Positions 24,425-32,573 of a stretch of 46,051 nucleotides of DNA are shown piece by piece. Both the position numbers and the translations under genes were made by a program. The stretch lies in the NCBI GenBank assembly GCA_022538095.1, contig JAKYXN010000042.1, forward strand, positions 1 through 46,051, read 5' to 3'. This DNA is from Puniceicoccaceae bacterium K14 (lineage in GTDB: Bacteria > Verrucomicrobiota > Verrucomicrobiia > Opitutales > Opitutaceae). The notes beneath the pieces are model-generated. The model made no database searches, had not been told where the DNA came from, and saw nothing but the letters and a program-made list of their open reading frames with translations. The number at the start of each line of letters is the position of its first letter. Position 1 is the first letter of the stretch.

Positions 24425-24505
24425 AAGGTCCTACCCAGGCGCACGATAGAACAGATAAGCTTCCCAGCGGTCAATCCCGCCTTTGCATCGCCAGTCGCAA
24501 AATTG
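24425..24505 (-). promoter_or_regulatory. Candidate ZTP (pfl) riboswitch in the glyA leader
   Basis: Read on the minus strand, the leader holds the conserved blocks of the pfl/ZTP aptamer in the right order. GACTGGCG lies at 24496-24489. A hairpin GGCGG-GATTGA-CCGCT follows and leads straight into GGGAAGC (24465-24459, consensus GGGGAGC). After a linker comes CGCCTGGGTA (24441-24432, consensus CGCCUGGGCA). The P1 helix is only weakly supported by eye. GGAAGCTT (24464-24457) is complementary to AAGCTTCC (24397-24390), just before the glyA start codon, which suggests a switchable expression platform. ZTP riboswitches sense the folate-stress alarmone ZTP/ZMP and commonly control glyA, folD and purH. 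Confidence 0.8.
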
Positions 24506-24585
24506 AAACAAATTGGATGCTCGTTCCGCCCTTCCCTGTCAATGCTTGTTGCGTCGCAAATGCTAAGAAAAGTTACAGAATCAAG

Positions 24586-24942
24586 CTAGAGCTGATCGTA
24601 TTTATCCGAACGCCCCTTGGATTTCTCCACTGGATACTTTGCTGCGTTTATTTTCATCTTACGGTGGATCACTTCTGAAACGTCGATACCTGAACGGTTA
24701 GCGAAATGGAGGGCATAAATAATGATATCCGCCAGCTCCTCGCCCACTGCATTCTTAGACTTCTCAACCAATTCAAAAGACTCTCCTCCACCGCACCACA
24801 AAAAGTGCTCCATCAACTCGGCTGCTTCTCCTGCCAGGGCCATTGATAGGTTTTTTGGGTTGTGAAATTGAGCCCACTCTCTCTCCGCCACAAAGTCACG
24901 AGCCAGCACCTTTAGGCTCTCAATCGTTGTTTCTTCATCCAT
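24586..24942 (-). CDS. MazG-like nucleotide pyrophosphohydrolase (dCTP pyrophosphatase/RS21-C6 type)
   Basis: The protein has 118 residues from the ATG at 24942 (MDEETTIESLKVL). An in-frame start at 24975 would add 11 unconserved residues. The all-alpha NTP-PPase motifs are present: REWAQFHNPKNLSMALAGEAAELMEHFLW gives the ExxE pair and the tryptophan, and GEELADIIIYALHFAN gives the ExxD pair that binds magnesium. The arrangement W.QFH.P.NL is typical of mammalian DCTPP1 and its bacterial relatives, which hydrolyse dCTP and modified dCTPs. It is a house-cleaning enzyme of the nucleotide pool. It lies upstream of glyA on the same strand with the riboswitch leader between them. Confidence 0.85.
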   Translation of the reverse strand: MDEETTIESLKVLARDFVAEREWAQFHNPKNLSMALAGEAAELMEHFLWCGGGESFELVEKSKNAVGEELADIIIYALHFANRSGIDVSEVIHRKMKINAAKYPVEKSKGRSDKYDQL

Positions 24943-25123
24943 GGCGAATAGCAAATAGACGAAGCGATCGTCCAAAGGAAGTCGATTCCCTTCGCTTAGA
25001 AAAAAATGCCTTAATTAAGCACTCAAGCAAACGAACTGATTCTCCTAAGAGTTGAATCGGCGGAAATCTTACGTTTTTGCTATTGCTTGTAAAAAATCTG
25101 ATGCCAATAAACGACGGCTTCGA

Positions 25124-26443
25124 ATGGTTAGCAACGAACAACGCACGAGCCCAGCTAAATCCCTGTCACTGGGGGTCATCTTTCTCACGATATTTATAGA
25201 TCTCGTAGGGTTCAGCATAATATTTCCACTTTTCCCCGCAATCTTGGAGCACTACTCCCAGGATGGGCTCTTACTCGCTTTAACCCACCGTCTCGACCAA
25301 TTCGCGACTTCCTTGGGTATGAGCGAAAGCTTTTCCCTCGTTCTATTTGGAGGAGCTTTGGGGTCCCTATACGCCGCCCTTCAATTCGTTTTCTCACCAA
25401 TCTGGGGAAGTCTTTCCGACAAACGCGGCAGACGTCCAATCATTCTCATTACAACTGCTGGTACTTTCCTTAGTTACTTAATCTGGGTTTTCGCCGGAAA
25501 CTTCGGCTTGCTCGTTCTGGCACGCCTGATTGGTGGGGCAATGAGTGGAAATCTTGCCGTGGCAACTGCAGCAGTGGCCGACGTAACGACCGACGAAAAT
25601 CGGGCCAAAGGAATGGGAATTGTCGGCGTCGCATTCGGACTTGGCTTTGTTATCGGACCTGCAATCGGCGGAATCGCCGCCATGTACAATCCCTTGGTAA
25701 ACAACCCAGAATTGGTCCAATGGGGAATCAACCCCTTCTCTTTAGTTGCTCTAATCGCAGCGGTCTTTTCTCTCGTAAACTTTGTTTGGATACGATCGCG
25801 TTTTCAAGAATCGCTCCCCAAAGACGAAGAGATCGAGCAACGAACAGCTAATCCAATTGCTCGTCTGTTGAAGACGCAAACGCCTGCCGTTCAAAAAACC
25901 AATTTCGCCTACCTCGTTTACATTCTCGCCTTTAGCGGGATGGAATTCACCCTAACGTTCTTGGGAGTCGATCGGTTCTCCTTTGGTATCGGCGAGATCA
26001 CCAAGATGATGATTTTTATAGGATTCATTCTCATCCTAACTCAAGGTGGCATCGTTCGCCGCTTGAGCCCGAAAATCGGGGAGAGAAAGACTGCCACTAT
26101 AGGACTCGCTCTCGTTGCTGTTGGACTTGTCTGGCTCGCCTTCGCCCCATCAGTGTTACATCTTTACATCGGCTTATTTTTTATGGCTCTTGGTGCAGGA
26201 TTATGTAGCCCGACTCTCACAGCGCTTGTCTCCTTGTATTCAGATAAATCCAACCAAGGGAACGCACTCGGAGCCTTTAGAGCGATAGGCTCTCTCGGAC
26301 GTGCGGTCAGCCCTATCATTGCAGGTTTTGTCTTCTGGTCCCTCGGATCGAAGATGCTCTATATCGTGGGCGCCGCAATGGTTTTGATTGCTACAGCACT
26401 TTGCGCAAAGCTTCCGAAGCCTTCTAAAGACGCAAATCAGTAA
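25124..26443 (+). CDS. MFS transporter, DHA1/TetA-like
   Basis: The protein has 439 residues from ATG 25124, with about 12 membrane helices. The first helix starts at LGVIFLTIFIDLVGFSIIFPLFP, an antiporter-like helix 1 with an acidic residue. Motif A is GSLSDKRGRRPIILI in the loop between helices 2 and 3. Motif C-like GVAFGLGFVIGPAIGG lies in helix 5, typical of drug/proton antiporters. An insert after helix 1 (YSQDGLLLALTHRLDQFATSLGMSE) lengthens the periplasmic loop. It probably exports a small molecule by proton exchange; the substrate is unknown. It is divergent from the MazG-like gene and ends 17 bases from the convergent rsmB gene. Confidence 0.85.
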   Translation: MVSNEQRTSPAKSLSLGVIFLTIFIDLVGFSIIFPLFPAILEHYSQDGLLLALTHRLDQFATSLGMSESFSLVLFGGALGSLYAALQFVFSPIWGSLSDKRGRRPIILITTAGTFLSYLIWVFAGNFGLLVLARLIGGAMSGNLAVATAAVADVTTDENRAKGMGIVGVAFGLGFVIGPAIGGIAAMYNPLVNNPELVQWGINPFSLVALIAAVFSLVNFVWIRSRFQESLPKDEEIEQRTANPIARLLKTQTPAVQKTNFAYLVYILAFSGMEFTLTFLGVDRFSFGIGEITKMMIFIGFILILTQGGIVRRLSPKIGERKTATIGLALVAVGLVWLAFAPSVLHLYIGLFFMALGAGLCSPTLTALVSLYSDKSNQGNALGAFRAIGSLGRAVSPIIAGFVFWSLGSKMLYIVGAAMVLIATALCAKLPKPSKDANQ

Positions 26444-26460
26444 ACGTCTCCGTTTCCACA

Positions 26461-27720
26461 CTACATTTTCCTACGAAGCGAAAATGCCCCAGCTCCATCG
26501 TGCTGTGCTTTCCAAGGGAAGTGAGCTACGCTCTTAATCATCTCAAAGTCTTCAGAATTCTCGACTAAAAAAGCATCCACGACTCCTTGATTCTCTTCGT
26601 TCTCGATGCTGCAAGTGCTATAAACAAGCATCCCCCCTGGCTTAACAAAAGAAGAAGCCATTTGAATCATTCTCTTTTGCAACCCAACGACCGCCTCCAA
26701 ATCCTTTTCACGTTGGCGCCACTTCGCGTCGATCTTCCGTTGCAACACACCAGAGTTACTACACGGAGCATCTAATAACACGGCTTCGAATTGCCCTAAT
26801 TTTTCGACTTCTAAATCAAACAAGTCAGAACCGACTATCCTCACATTATCATGAGCAAAATCATCTATGTTTTCCCGCAATCGCTCAAGTCTCGGCCCAG
26901 GTAAATCAACCGACACAATTTCGGAGATCTCGCCAGAAGACACTCTGTCTAAAACGATCCCCTTTCCTCCAGGAGCCGCACACAAATCCAAAACTCGCCC
27001 ACCCTTATCCAAAGAATCTGCTGCAAGTTCAATCGCCGAACGAGCTCCAGGATTTTGAACATAACACGATTTGGCTTTTAGCGCCTTGCTAGCACTAGAC
27101 CACTCACCTTCCAACTTATAATAACCACTCCAAGCAGTCTCACCAAAGCCAGCATTACGCAAAATAGCACCTGCATCTTCCTCCAAGCTACGAACAAACA
27201 ATTCCGGTTCTTGCTCATTCCAGGCCAATAACTCTTGAGTCTCCTCAACACCGAATTGTCCCACCCAACGCTTAACCATCCATTCCGGATGACTATACCG
27301 AATCGCCAAGCCTGGGACTGTTTTCGGAAAATTCGTGAGCGATTCGTCCAACTTTGCCCCCATTTTTCTCAAAACCGCGTTTGCCAAGCCCGCTTCGGCT
27401 TTGCTATATCTAGAGCGAATACACGAAACAGCGTGGTTTACCGCCTTTGCACGATGCTCCGGACGAACCAAAATTTCGAAAGAAGCCAGTAAAAGGTATG
27501 ATCGAAGCCCAAGTTTAGGCTTTTTTTTCAAAAACGAATTCAAGCAATTATCTAAGAAGCTGAGATGTCTCACCGAACCGTACAACAACCACTGGCAAGA
27601 TCGACGTTTTCCGTCGTCAAGCCCTATGGGGAGCCGCTCCATCAAATGCTGAAGCCGAGCCGGCTTGGCTAAAAAACGCTGCAATAAACCAGCCGCTAAA
27701 TCCCATGAAGTATCACTCAT
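26461..27720 (-). CDS. rsmB: 16S rRNA (cytosine-967-C5)-methyltransferase RsmB
   Basis: I start at the ATG at 27720, giving 419 residues (MSDTSWDLAAGLLQRFL). The frame stays open upstream, but that part overlaps the divergent greA-like gene and is not conserved. The N-terminal NusB-like domain is evident (LLLASFEILVRPEHRAKAVNHAV). It is followed by the SAM-binding core (DLCAAPGGKG) and the two cysteines of the m5C methyltransferase family: Cys320 in DAPCSNSG and the catalytic Cys370 in VYSTCSIENEEN. The enzyme methylates C967 of 16S rRNA. Its gene faces greA with 94 bases between start codons. Confidence 0.9.
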   Translation of the reverse strand: MSDTSWDLAAGLLQRFLAKPARLQHLMERLPIGLDDGKRRSCQWLLYGSVRHLSFLDNCLNSFLKKKPKLGLRSYLLLASFEILVRPEHRAKAVNHAVSCIRSRYSKAEAGLANAVLRKMGAKLDESLTNFPKTVPGLAIRYSHPEWMVKRWVGQFGVEETQELLAWNEQEPELFVRSLEEDAGAILRNAGFGETAWSGYYKLEGEWSSASKALKAKSCYVQNPGARSAIELAADSLDKGGRVLDLCAAPGGKGIVLDRVSSGEISEIVSVDLPGPRLERLRENIDDFAHDNVRIVGSDLFDLEVEKLGQFEAVLLDAPCSNSGVLQRKIDAKWRQREKDLEAVVGLQKRMIQMASSFVKPGGMLVYSTCSIENEENQGVVDAFLVENSEDFEMIKSVAHFPWKAQHDGAGAFSLRRKM

Positions 27721-27814
27721 TATTTTAGCCCAAGGCAACTTGACCAAGAGTGACTCATTGACAACTCCATAAAAAGAATTCTCTCTAGATCCTTTACACG
27801 ATAAAATACCGAAG

Positions 27815-29671
27815 ATGAACGAAGCAATCGTACAAGAAATCATCGCTCGTAAGCCTGAACTTAAGGCTGCGAAAGCAAAGCTGGAATCAATGCAGCCAGG
27901 CAATTTTTGCATCCACCAAAGTTGGGGATTCGGGCAAATCAAAGACTTCGACGAAGCTGACACCAAGCTTATAATCGATTTCGAAGATAAGCCAGGCCAC
28001 CGCATGGACCCAGGTTTCTGCGTCGCCACAATGCAAGTGTTGCCCCCAGAGCATCTTTTGGTTCGCAAGGAATTGGATCCAGCTGAAGTTGCGAACTTGA
28101 TCGCAAACGAGCCGACTGACCTAATCGTTAACTTGCTGAAGCAGTACCCAGGTAATGCGACCAGCAATGCTGAAATCGAAAGCGTACTCGCTCGCGTCAT
28201 CGGCCCGATTAAATTTAAGAAATGGTGGACCGCGACTAAGAAGCTTCTCGCGAAGGACCCACGCGTAGCTGTTCCACCGCGCAAAACTGGACTTTACGTT
28301 CTTCGAGAAGAGCCAGTTAGCCTAGAAGATGAAATCATCGAGGAGTACAACTCCACTCAATCGGCTAAACGCCGCGTTGCTCTCGCAGAAAAACTTTTGG
28401 ATGCCGGAGCCGACAAAGAAGAAATCAAAGAACCACTCGCTAGCATTCTTCACACTTTGGCGACCGCAATTAAGGAAAGTAACCAGCTCTCCGATGCGGA
28501 AAAACTCAAGGGAGCCTGGATCCGCAACGACTTTGCAAAGATCCTCGAAGTGGACATTTCCCAATTTGAGCCAACACTTTCTGATCTCGTTTCTGAGATT
28601 ACTGGCCTAGATGCTCTTATCGAAGAGATGCCAACCAACATGCAAACGCGCACCTTGGCACTCATCAAGGAATCGCATCCAGCACAGTGGGTTGAGCTTA
28701 CATTCAATCTTCTAAAGGCTTCTAGTGGTAAGTTCACTACAGATTGCGTTAACTTCCTCCTCGAAAATGATCTCGCAAGCGAGCTGAAGGAAACACTCAA
28801 CCGCTGGCAAACAGAGCAAAATCTTAAAGAACCGGTACTTCTTTGGATCGTCAAGAATCGTGCTTCCAAGAAATTTGGCGAATTGATCCAAGATATGATT
28901 CAGCCCCGCTTGTTGAATTCTATCTTCTTTGCGATCGATTACGAAGCACTTCAATCTGCAAGCTCGCGCCGCATCCCTCTCGCTGATGCCTTGAGCGATG
29001 ACAAGGAATTGATTCCCGATCTTCTCGCGGAAGCTGATGCGGAAACAGCCAGAGACTTGGCAAACAACCTCCTCCTTAACCAAGGATTCGAGGAATTGAC
29101 TAAGAAGTCTTTACTCGCCCGCTTCATCAAACTTTTCCCAGGCGTGCAAAGTCTACTCGATGGCGAACAAAAGGAAAAGAAGGTCGAAGGTCTTATCGTT
29201 TCCCGCGAAAGCTACGAAAAGGCTGTCGCCGAGTACGAAGAAATCAAAACCAAGAAGGTTCCAGAAAATAGCCGTGCGATCGCCGAAGCTCGCGAACATG
29301 GTGACTTGAAAGAAAACTCCGAATACAAGATGGCAAAGCAGGACCAAGCAGTCCTTCTCGGTCGCAAGGAGATGCTGGAAAGAGATCTTCAAAGAGCTCA
29401 AATCACAGATTTCGAAGAAGTTGGATCAGAAGTGGTTGGTATCGGAAGCGTGGTTACGCTTACAGATTCAACTGGAAAAGATATCACTTACACCATCCTC
29501 GGTGCATGGGATAGCGATCCTGATAACCAAGTTATTTCCTACCAAACTCCGATGGGTGCCAGCCTCCTATCGAAAGCCGTAGGCGACGAAGTCACCATCA
29601 CGATTGCCGACGAAGATTCCCAATACAAAGTAAAGGGCATCCAACGCTACGTGGACCTCGTCAAAGCCTAA
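27815..29671 (+). CDS. greA: GreA-type transcript cleavage factor with a long N-terminal extension
   Basis: The product has 618 residues, whereas ordinary GreA has about 158. The C-terminal 160 residues are a complete GreA. The coiled coil is SRESYEKAVAEYEEI ... EAREHGDLKENSEYKMAKQ, with the acidic tip Asp497 and Glu500 that enters the RNA polymerase channel. The FKBP-like domain follows (VVTLTDSTGKDITYTILGAWDSDPD ... SPQ-like SLLSKAVGDEVTI). Residues 1-450 are a different, mainly helical region that opens with a small beta domain (FCIHQSWGFGQIKDFDEADTKLIIDFEDKPGH). A similar extended protein is found in Chlamydia and its relatives, so the architecture is a lineage marker. It rescues stalled RNA polymerase by stimulating cleavage of backtracked RNA. 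What the extension does is unknown. Confidence 0.9.
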   Translation: MNEAIVQEIIARKPELKAAKAKLESMQPGNFCIHQSWGFGQIKDFDEADTKLIIDFEDKPGHRMDPGFCVATMQVLPPEHLLVRKELDPAEVANLIANEPTDLIVNLLKQYPGNATSNAEIESVLARVIGPIKFKKWWTATKKLLAKDPRVAVPPRKTGLYVLREEPVSLEDEIIEEYNSTQSAKRRVALAEKLLDAGADKEEIKEPLASILHTLATAIKESNQLSDAEKLKGAWIRNDFAKILEVDISQFEPTLSDLVSEITGLDALIEEMPTNMQTRTLALIKESHPAQWVELTFNLLKASSGKFTTDCVNFLLENDLASELKETLNRWQTEQNLKEPVLLWIVKNRASKKFGELIQDMIQPRLLNSIFFAIDYEALQSASSRRIPLADALSDDKELIPDLLAEADAETARDLANNLLLNQGFEELTKKSLLARFIKLFPGVQSLLDGEQKEKKVEGLIVSRESYEKAVAEYEEIKTKKVPENSRAIAEAREHGDLKENSEYKMAKQDQAVLLGRKEMLERDLQRAQITDFEEVGSEVVGIGSVVTLTDSTGKDITYTILGAWDSDPDNQVISYQTPMGASLLSKAVGDEVTITIADEDSQYKVKGIQRYVDLVKA

Positions 29672-29697
29672 GGGTAAGCGCCAATTTAATAATCTCA

Positions 29698-29731
29698 AAC
29701 CGCTGTCTTCGAAAGAAGCAGCGGTTTTTTT
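29698..29731 (+). terminator. Intrinsic terminator after greA
   Basis: AACCGCTG.CTTC-GAAA-GAAG.CAGCGGTT forms a 12-bp stem with a one-base bulge and a GAAA tetraloop. It is followed by seven T residues. Confidence 0.9.
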
Positions 29732-29768
29732 ATTTCACAATTCACTCTACACTCTTCACTCTTCCGGC

Positions 29769-30701
29769 ATGAAACCTGATTGGGAAATCCTAAAGACGCT
29801 CTCCGATCCTACTCGACTAAGGCTCTTGAGCCTCGTCGAAAAAGAAGAGCTCTCCGTTGCCGAGCTACAGGAAATTTTGGACATGGCCCAATCTCGCATT
29901 TCTTCACAGCTCTCAATTCTTCGCCAATCGAATTTGGTAAGTGACCGACGAGACGGAAAAAAAACGTTTTACTCCCTCAACACAAATATCCCAAGCCAGC
30001 AACTACAGCTTTTCAAAGCTGCCTTGAAAACCGTGGAAGGAGCCAGCGAGTTAACTGACGATCAAGATAACCTCAATCGAGTCATTGCCCGGCGGCGCAA
30101 AAAATCTGAAGAATACTTCAACCTCATCGCTGGCAGGTTGGGTAAGAACTATTGTCCCGGCCGCTCATGGGAGTCCATCGGACACTCTCTTCTCTATCTT
30201 GTCCCCAAAATCAAAATAGCAGACCTCGGAGCAGGTGAAGGCCTCATCTCCCAGCTTCTAGCCAAGCAAGCAGAGTTTGTCTACTGTGTAGACAATTCTT
30301 CCAAAATGGTGGATGTCGGTACTGAGCTGGCAAAAAAGAACGGCCTTGAAAACCTACAGTATATTCTCGGGGACATCGAAAAAGTCCCACTCGAAGATTC
30401 TTCAGTCAACCTGGTAATCCTAAGCCAAGCCCTCCACCATGCGAGTCATCCAGAAACGGCAATCAAAGAAGCCTATCGAATCCTCGCTCCAGGTGGACGA
30501 GTCGTAATCCTCGACCTAAAAGAACACACCTTTGAAAAAGCGCGTGAATTATACGCCGACAACTGGCTCGGATTTGCCGAGAATAAACTACATTCTTGGC
30601 TCAAAAATGCTGGATTCGAAAGTGCCGAAGTCTCAACAGTATCAAAAGAAGAAAACGCGCCATATTTTGAGACAATTCTCGCCAGTGGGCTAAAACTGTA
30701 A
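29769..30701 (+). CDS. ArsR-family HTH regulator fused to a SAM-dependent methyltransferase
   Basis: The 310-residue protein has an N-terminal winged helix (residues 1-85: LKTLSDPTRLRLLSLVEKEELSVAELQEIL ... RISSQLSILRQSNLVSDRRDGKKTFYSL), typical of ArsR/SmtB regulators. No metal-binding cysteines are visible. Residues about 115-310 are a class I methyltransferase with motif I ADLGAGEGLISQLL (about 151-164), the acidic end of strand 2 (YCVDNSSKM) and LSQALHHASHPETAIKEAYRILAPGGR. Fusions of this type are widespread, often near methionine-cycle genes, and may sense SAM or SAH rather than methylate DNA or protein. No such neighbour is seen here. It is a single gene after a terminator, converging on ptsI. 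Confidence 0.85.
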   Translation: MKPDWEILKTLSDPTRLRLLSLVEKEELSVAELQEILDMAQSRISSQLSILRQSNLVSDRRDGKKTFYSLNTNIPSQQLQLFKAALKTVEGASELTDDQDNLNRVIARRRKKSEEYFNLIAGRLGKNYCPGRSWESIGHSLLYLVPKIKIADLGAGEGLISQLLAKQAEFVYCVDNSSKMVDVGTELAKKNGLENLQYILGDIEKVPLEDSSVNLVILSQALHHASHPETAIKEAYRILAPGGRVVILDLKEHTFEKARELYADNWLGFAENKLHSWLKNAGFESAEVSTVSKEENAPYFETILASGLKL

Positions 30702-30711
30702 CCATAAAAAA

Positions 30712-32478
30712 CTACAGTCCAGACATTAGATCCGTGTAGTAATCTAACAAGTTCTCCAAAATCTTAGTACTGTCCGGCTCGGCCAATGCCATTTTCCCGA
30801 GCCTCTCCGCTTCCTCCATTGACATATTCTGCACAACGAATTTCACGCTTGGCAATAAGCTAGGAGACATACTCAAATTTTCAATACCGAGCCCTAACAA
30901 AAGAGGTACCATAACCGGATCTCCCGCAACTTCACCACAAACGCTCACACTCAAATCTCCTCGTCTTGCTGAAGAGACAATGTTATCAAGCGTTCTAATT
31001 ACAGCCGGATGCGTTGGCTCATATAAATGAGCCACCCGATCATTCAGACGGTCCACCGCAATTAAGTACTGAATCAGATCATTTGTCCCAATACTAAAGA
31101 AATCTGAATCCGCCACCAAGGTATCACTCGCAATCGCAGCACTTGGGATTTCAATCATTGTCCCAACCTTGACGCTCTCATTAAAGGCAACGCCCTCACT
31201 TCGCAGCTGACTCTTAGCGTCCTCAAGGATTTGATTAGCATCTTTCAATTCCGCAGAACCGCTGATCATCGGATACATTATCCGAACATCCCCATGCACA
31301 CTTGATCGCAACAACGCCCTCAGCTGAACGATAAAAACATCATCATGATCCAGGCAGTAACGGATTGCTCGATATCCCAAAAATGGATTCGATTCCGGTC
31401 CTAGAGACATTTCCATCGACTCACGTGGCATTTTATCTCCCCCGAGATCCAATGTCCGAAAGACAACTGGCTTCCCTGCCATCGCTTTTGCCGTTTTGGA
31501 ATAAACCTCAAACTGTTCATCCTCCGTTGGCAACGAATCAGCATTGATAAATAGATACTCTGTACGAAACAATCCAACGCCATCGGCACCGAATTCTAAA
31601 GACCGACTCGCTTCCTCAGCTGTTTCGATATTCGCCATCAAAAGGATTTCTTTACCATCCTTGGTGGTAGAAGCCTCTCTGGAATGAACCAACAAACGCT
31701 CTTCCAACGAAGTTTTTTCGTCTTTTAGCTTCCCGTAAGCATGCAGCGTACTTTCGCTTGGGTTTAAAATAACCACACCTTCGTATCCATCAACCAATAC
31801 GATATCGTCTTGATCGACTTCGTCGGTAAACGAGCCCAAACCAACAACTGCAGGTACCTCCATTGAACGAGCCATAATCACGGCATGGCTCGTTTTGCTA
31901 CCCGCATTTGTTACGATGCCCAACAATTTACTTCTATCAATATTAGCGGCGGCCGATGGTGAAACGTCATTTGATACCAAAATTCGGTCATCCATATGGG
32001 TGCCGATTTGCTCTAACGCTTGGCCGGTTAAATTGCTCAACAATCGCCGCAACACATCACGCAAATCACTCGCCCGCTCCCTCAAATACTCGTCATCAAT
32101 TTGTCCAAAAGCTTCTATGTAGCGATGACCAACCGTCCAAACGGCCGCTTCTACATTTAAGTCATGTTCCTGCATCTCTTTGATGCTTTCCTCAATAAGG
32201 GCCTGGTCTTCCAAAACCAAAAGGTGAGCATCGAAAATTCGCGCTTCATCCTCACCCAAATTCTGTCGGATTTTTTCCTGGATCGATTGAATCTGACCGC
32301 GCGTTTCTAGTAAGGCATTTTCAAAGCGTTGAATCTCGTTTTCTATCGCATCGCCTTCGACACGATAACGAGGAACAGTCAGCTCTTCTTCGGCAAGAAG
32401 CAACACGCAGCCATGGGCGATGCCTGGCGAAGCGGCAATCCCTTTAAATCGCTTTTCCTGCTTTAAATTTGCGTCCAT
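30712..32478 (-). CDS. ptsI: PTS enzyme I (phosphoenolpyruvate-protein phosphotransferase)
   Basis: The 588-residue protein has the normal length and order of enzyme I. An N-terminal phosphohistidine domain carries the active-site histidine in GSKTSHAVIMARSMEVPAVVG (His198). The C-terminal PEP-binding barrel carries LFRTEYLF, RTLDLGGDK, NPFLGYRAIR, GTMIEIPSA, FFSIGTNDLIQY and the cysteine in VSVCGEVAGD. It takes phosphate from PEP and passes it to HPr. No ptsH or sugar-specific enzyme II is found in the window. It may serve a sugar PTS encoded elsewhere or a regulatory PTS-type relay. The ispE gene lies 95 bases upstream on the same strand, with its stop at 32574. Confidence 0.93.
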   Translation of the reverse strand: MDANLKQEKRFKGIAASPGIAHGCVLLLAEEELTVPRYRVEGDAIENEIQRFENALLETRGQIQSIQEKIRQNLGEDEARIFDAHLLVLEDQALIEESIKEMQEHDLNVEAAVWTVGHRYIEAFGQIDDEYLRERASDLRDVLRRLLSNLTGQALEQIGTHMDDRILVSNDVSPSAAANIDRSKLLGIVTNAGSKTSHAVIMARSMEVPAVVGLGSFTDEVDQDDIVLVDGYEGVVILNPSESTLHAYGKLKDEKTSLEERLLVHSREASTTKDGKEILLMANIETAEEASRSLEFGADGVGLFRTEYLFINADSLPTEDEQFEVYSKTAKAMAGKPVVFRTLDLGGDKMPRESMEMSLGPESNPFLGYRAIRYCLDHDDVFIVQLRALLRSSVHGDVRIMYPMISGSAELKDANQILEDAKSQLRSEGVAFNESVKVGTMIEIPSAAIASDTLVADSDFFSIGTNDLIQYLIAVDRLNDRVAHLYEPTHPAVIRTLDNIVSSARRGDLSVSVCGEVAGDPVMVPLLLGLGIENLSMSPSLLPSVKFVVQNMSMEEAERLGKMALAEPDSTKILENLLDYYTDLMSGL

Positions 32479-32573
32479 TAACTAGTGCAGCATGGATATC
32501 CATTGACAAATAATTGCCCATCTGAATCGCCACGAAGCTCTAAAGATGAAAGACCCGCCTCTGGCGTCAACAC

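Noticed and set aside
27721-28284. Open upstream extension of rsmB that would give a 607-residue protein
   Set aside because: It lies antisense to the clearly coding greA gene, and the RsmB N-terminus aligns from the ATG at 27720.
32479-32573. Small GACGCC/GGCG stem after ispE as a possible terminator
   Set aside because: The stem is short with a mismatch and lacks a T-run, so ispE and ptsI may well be co-transcribed.
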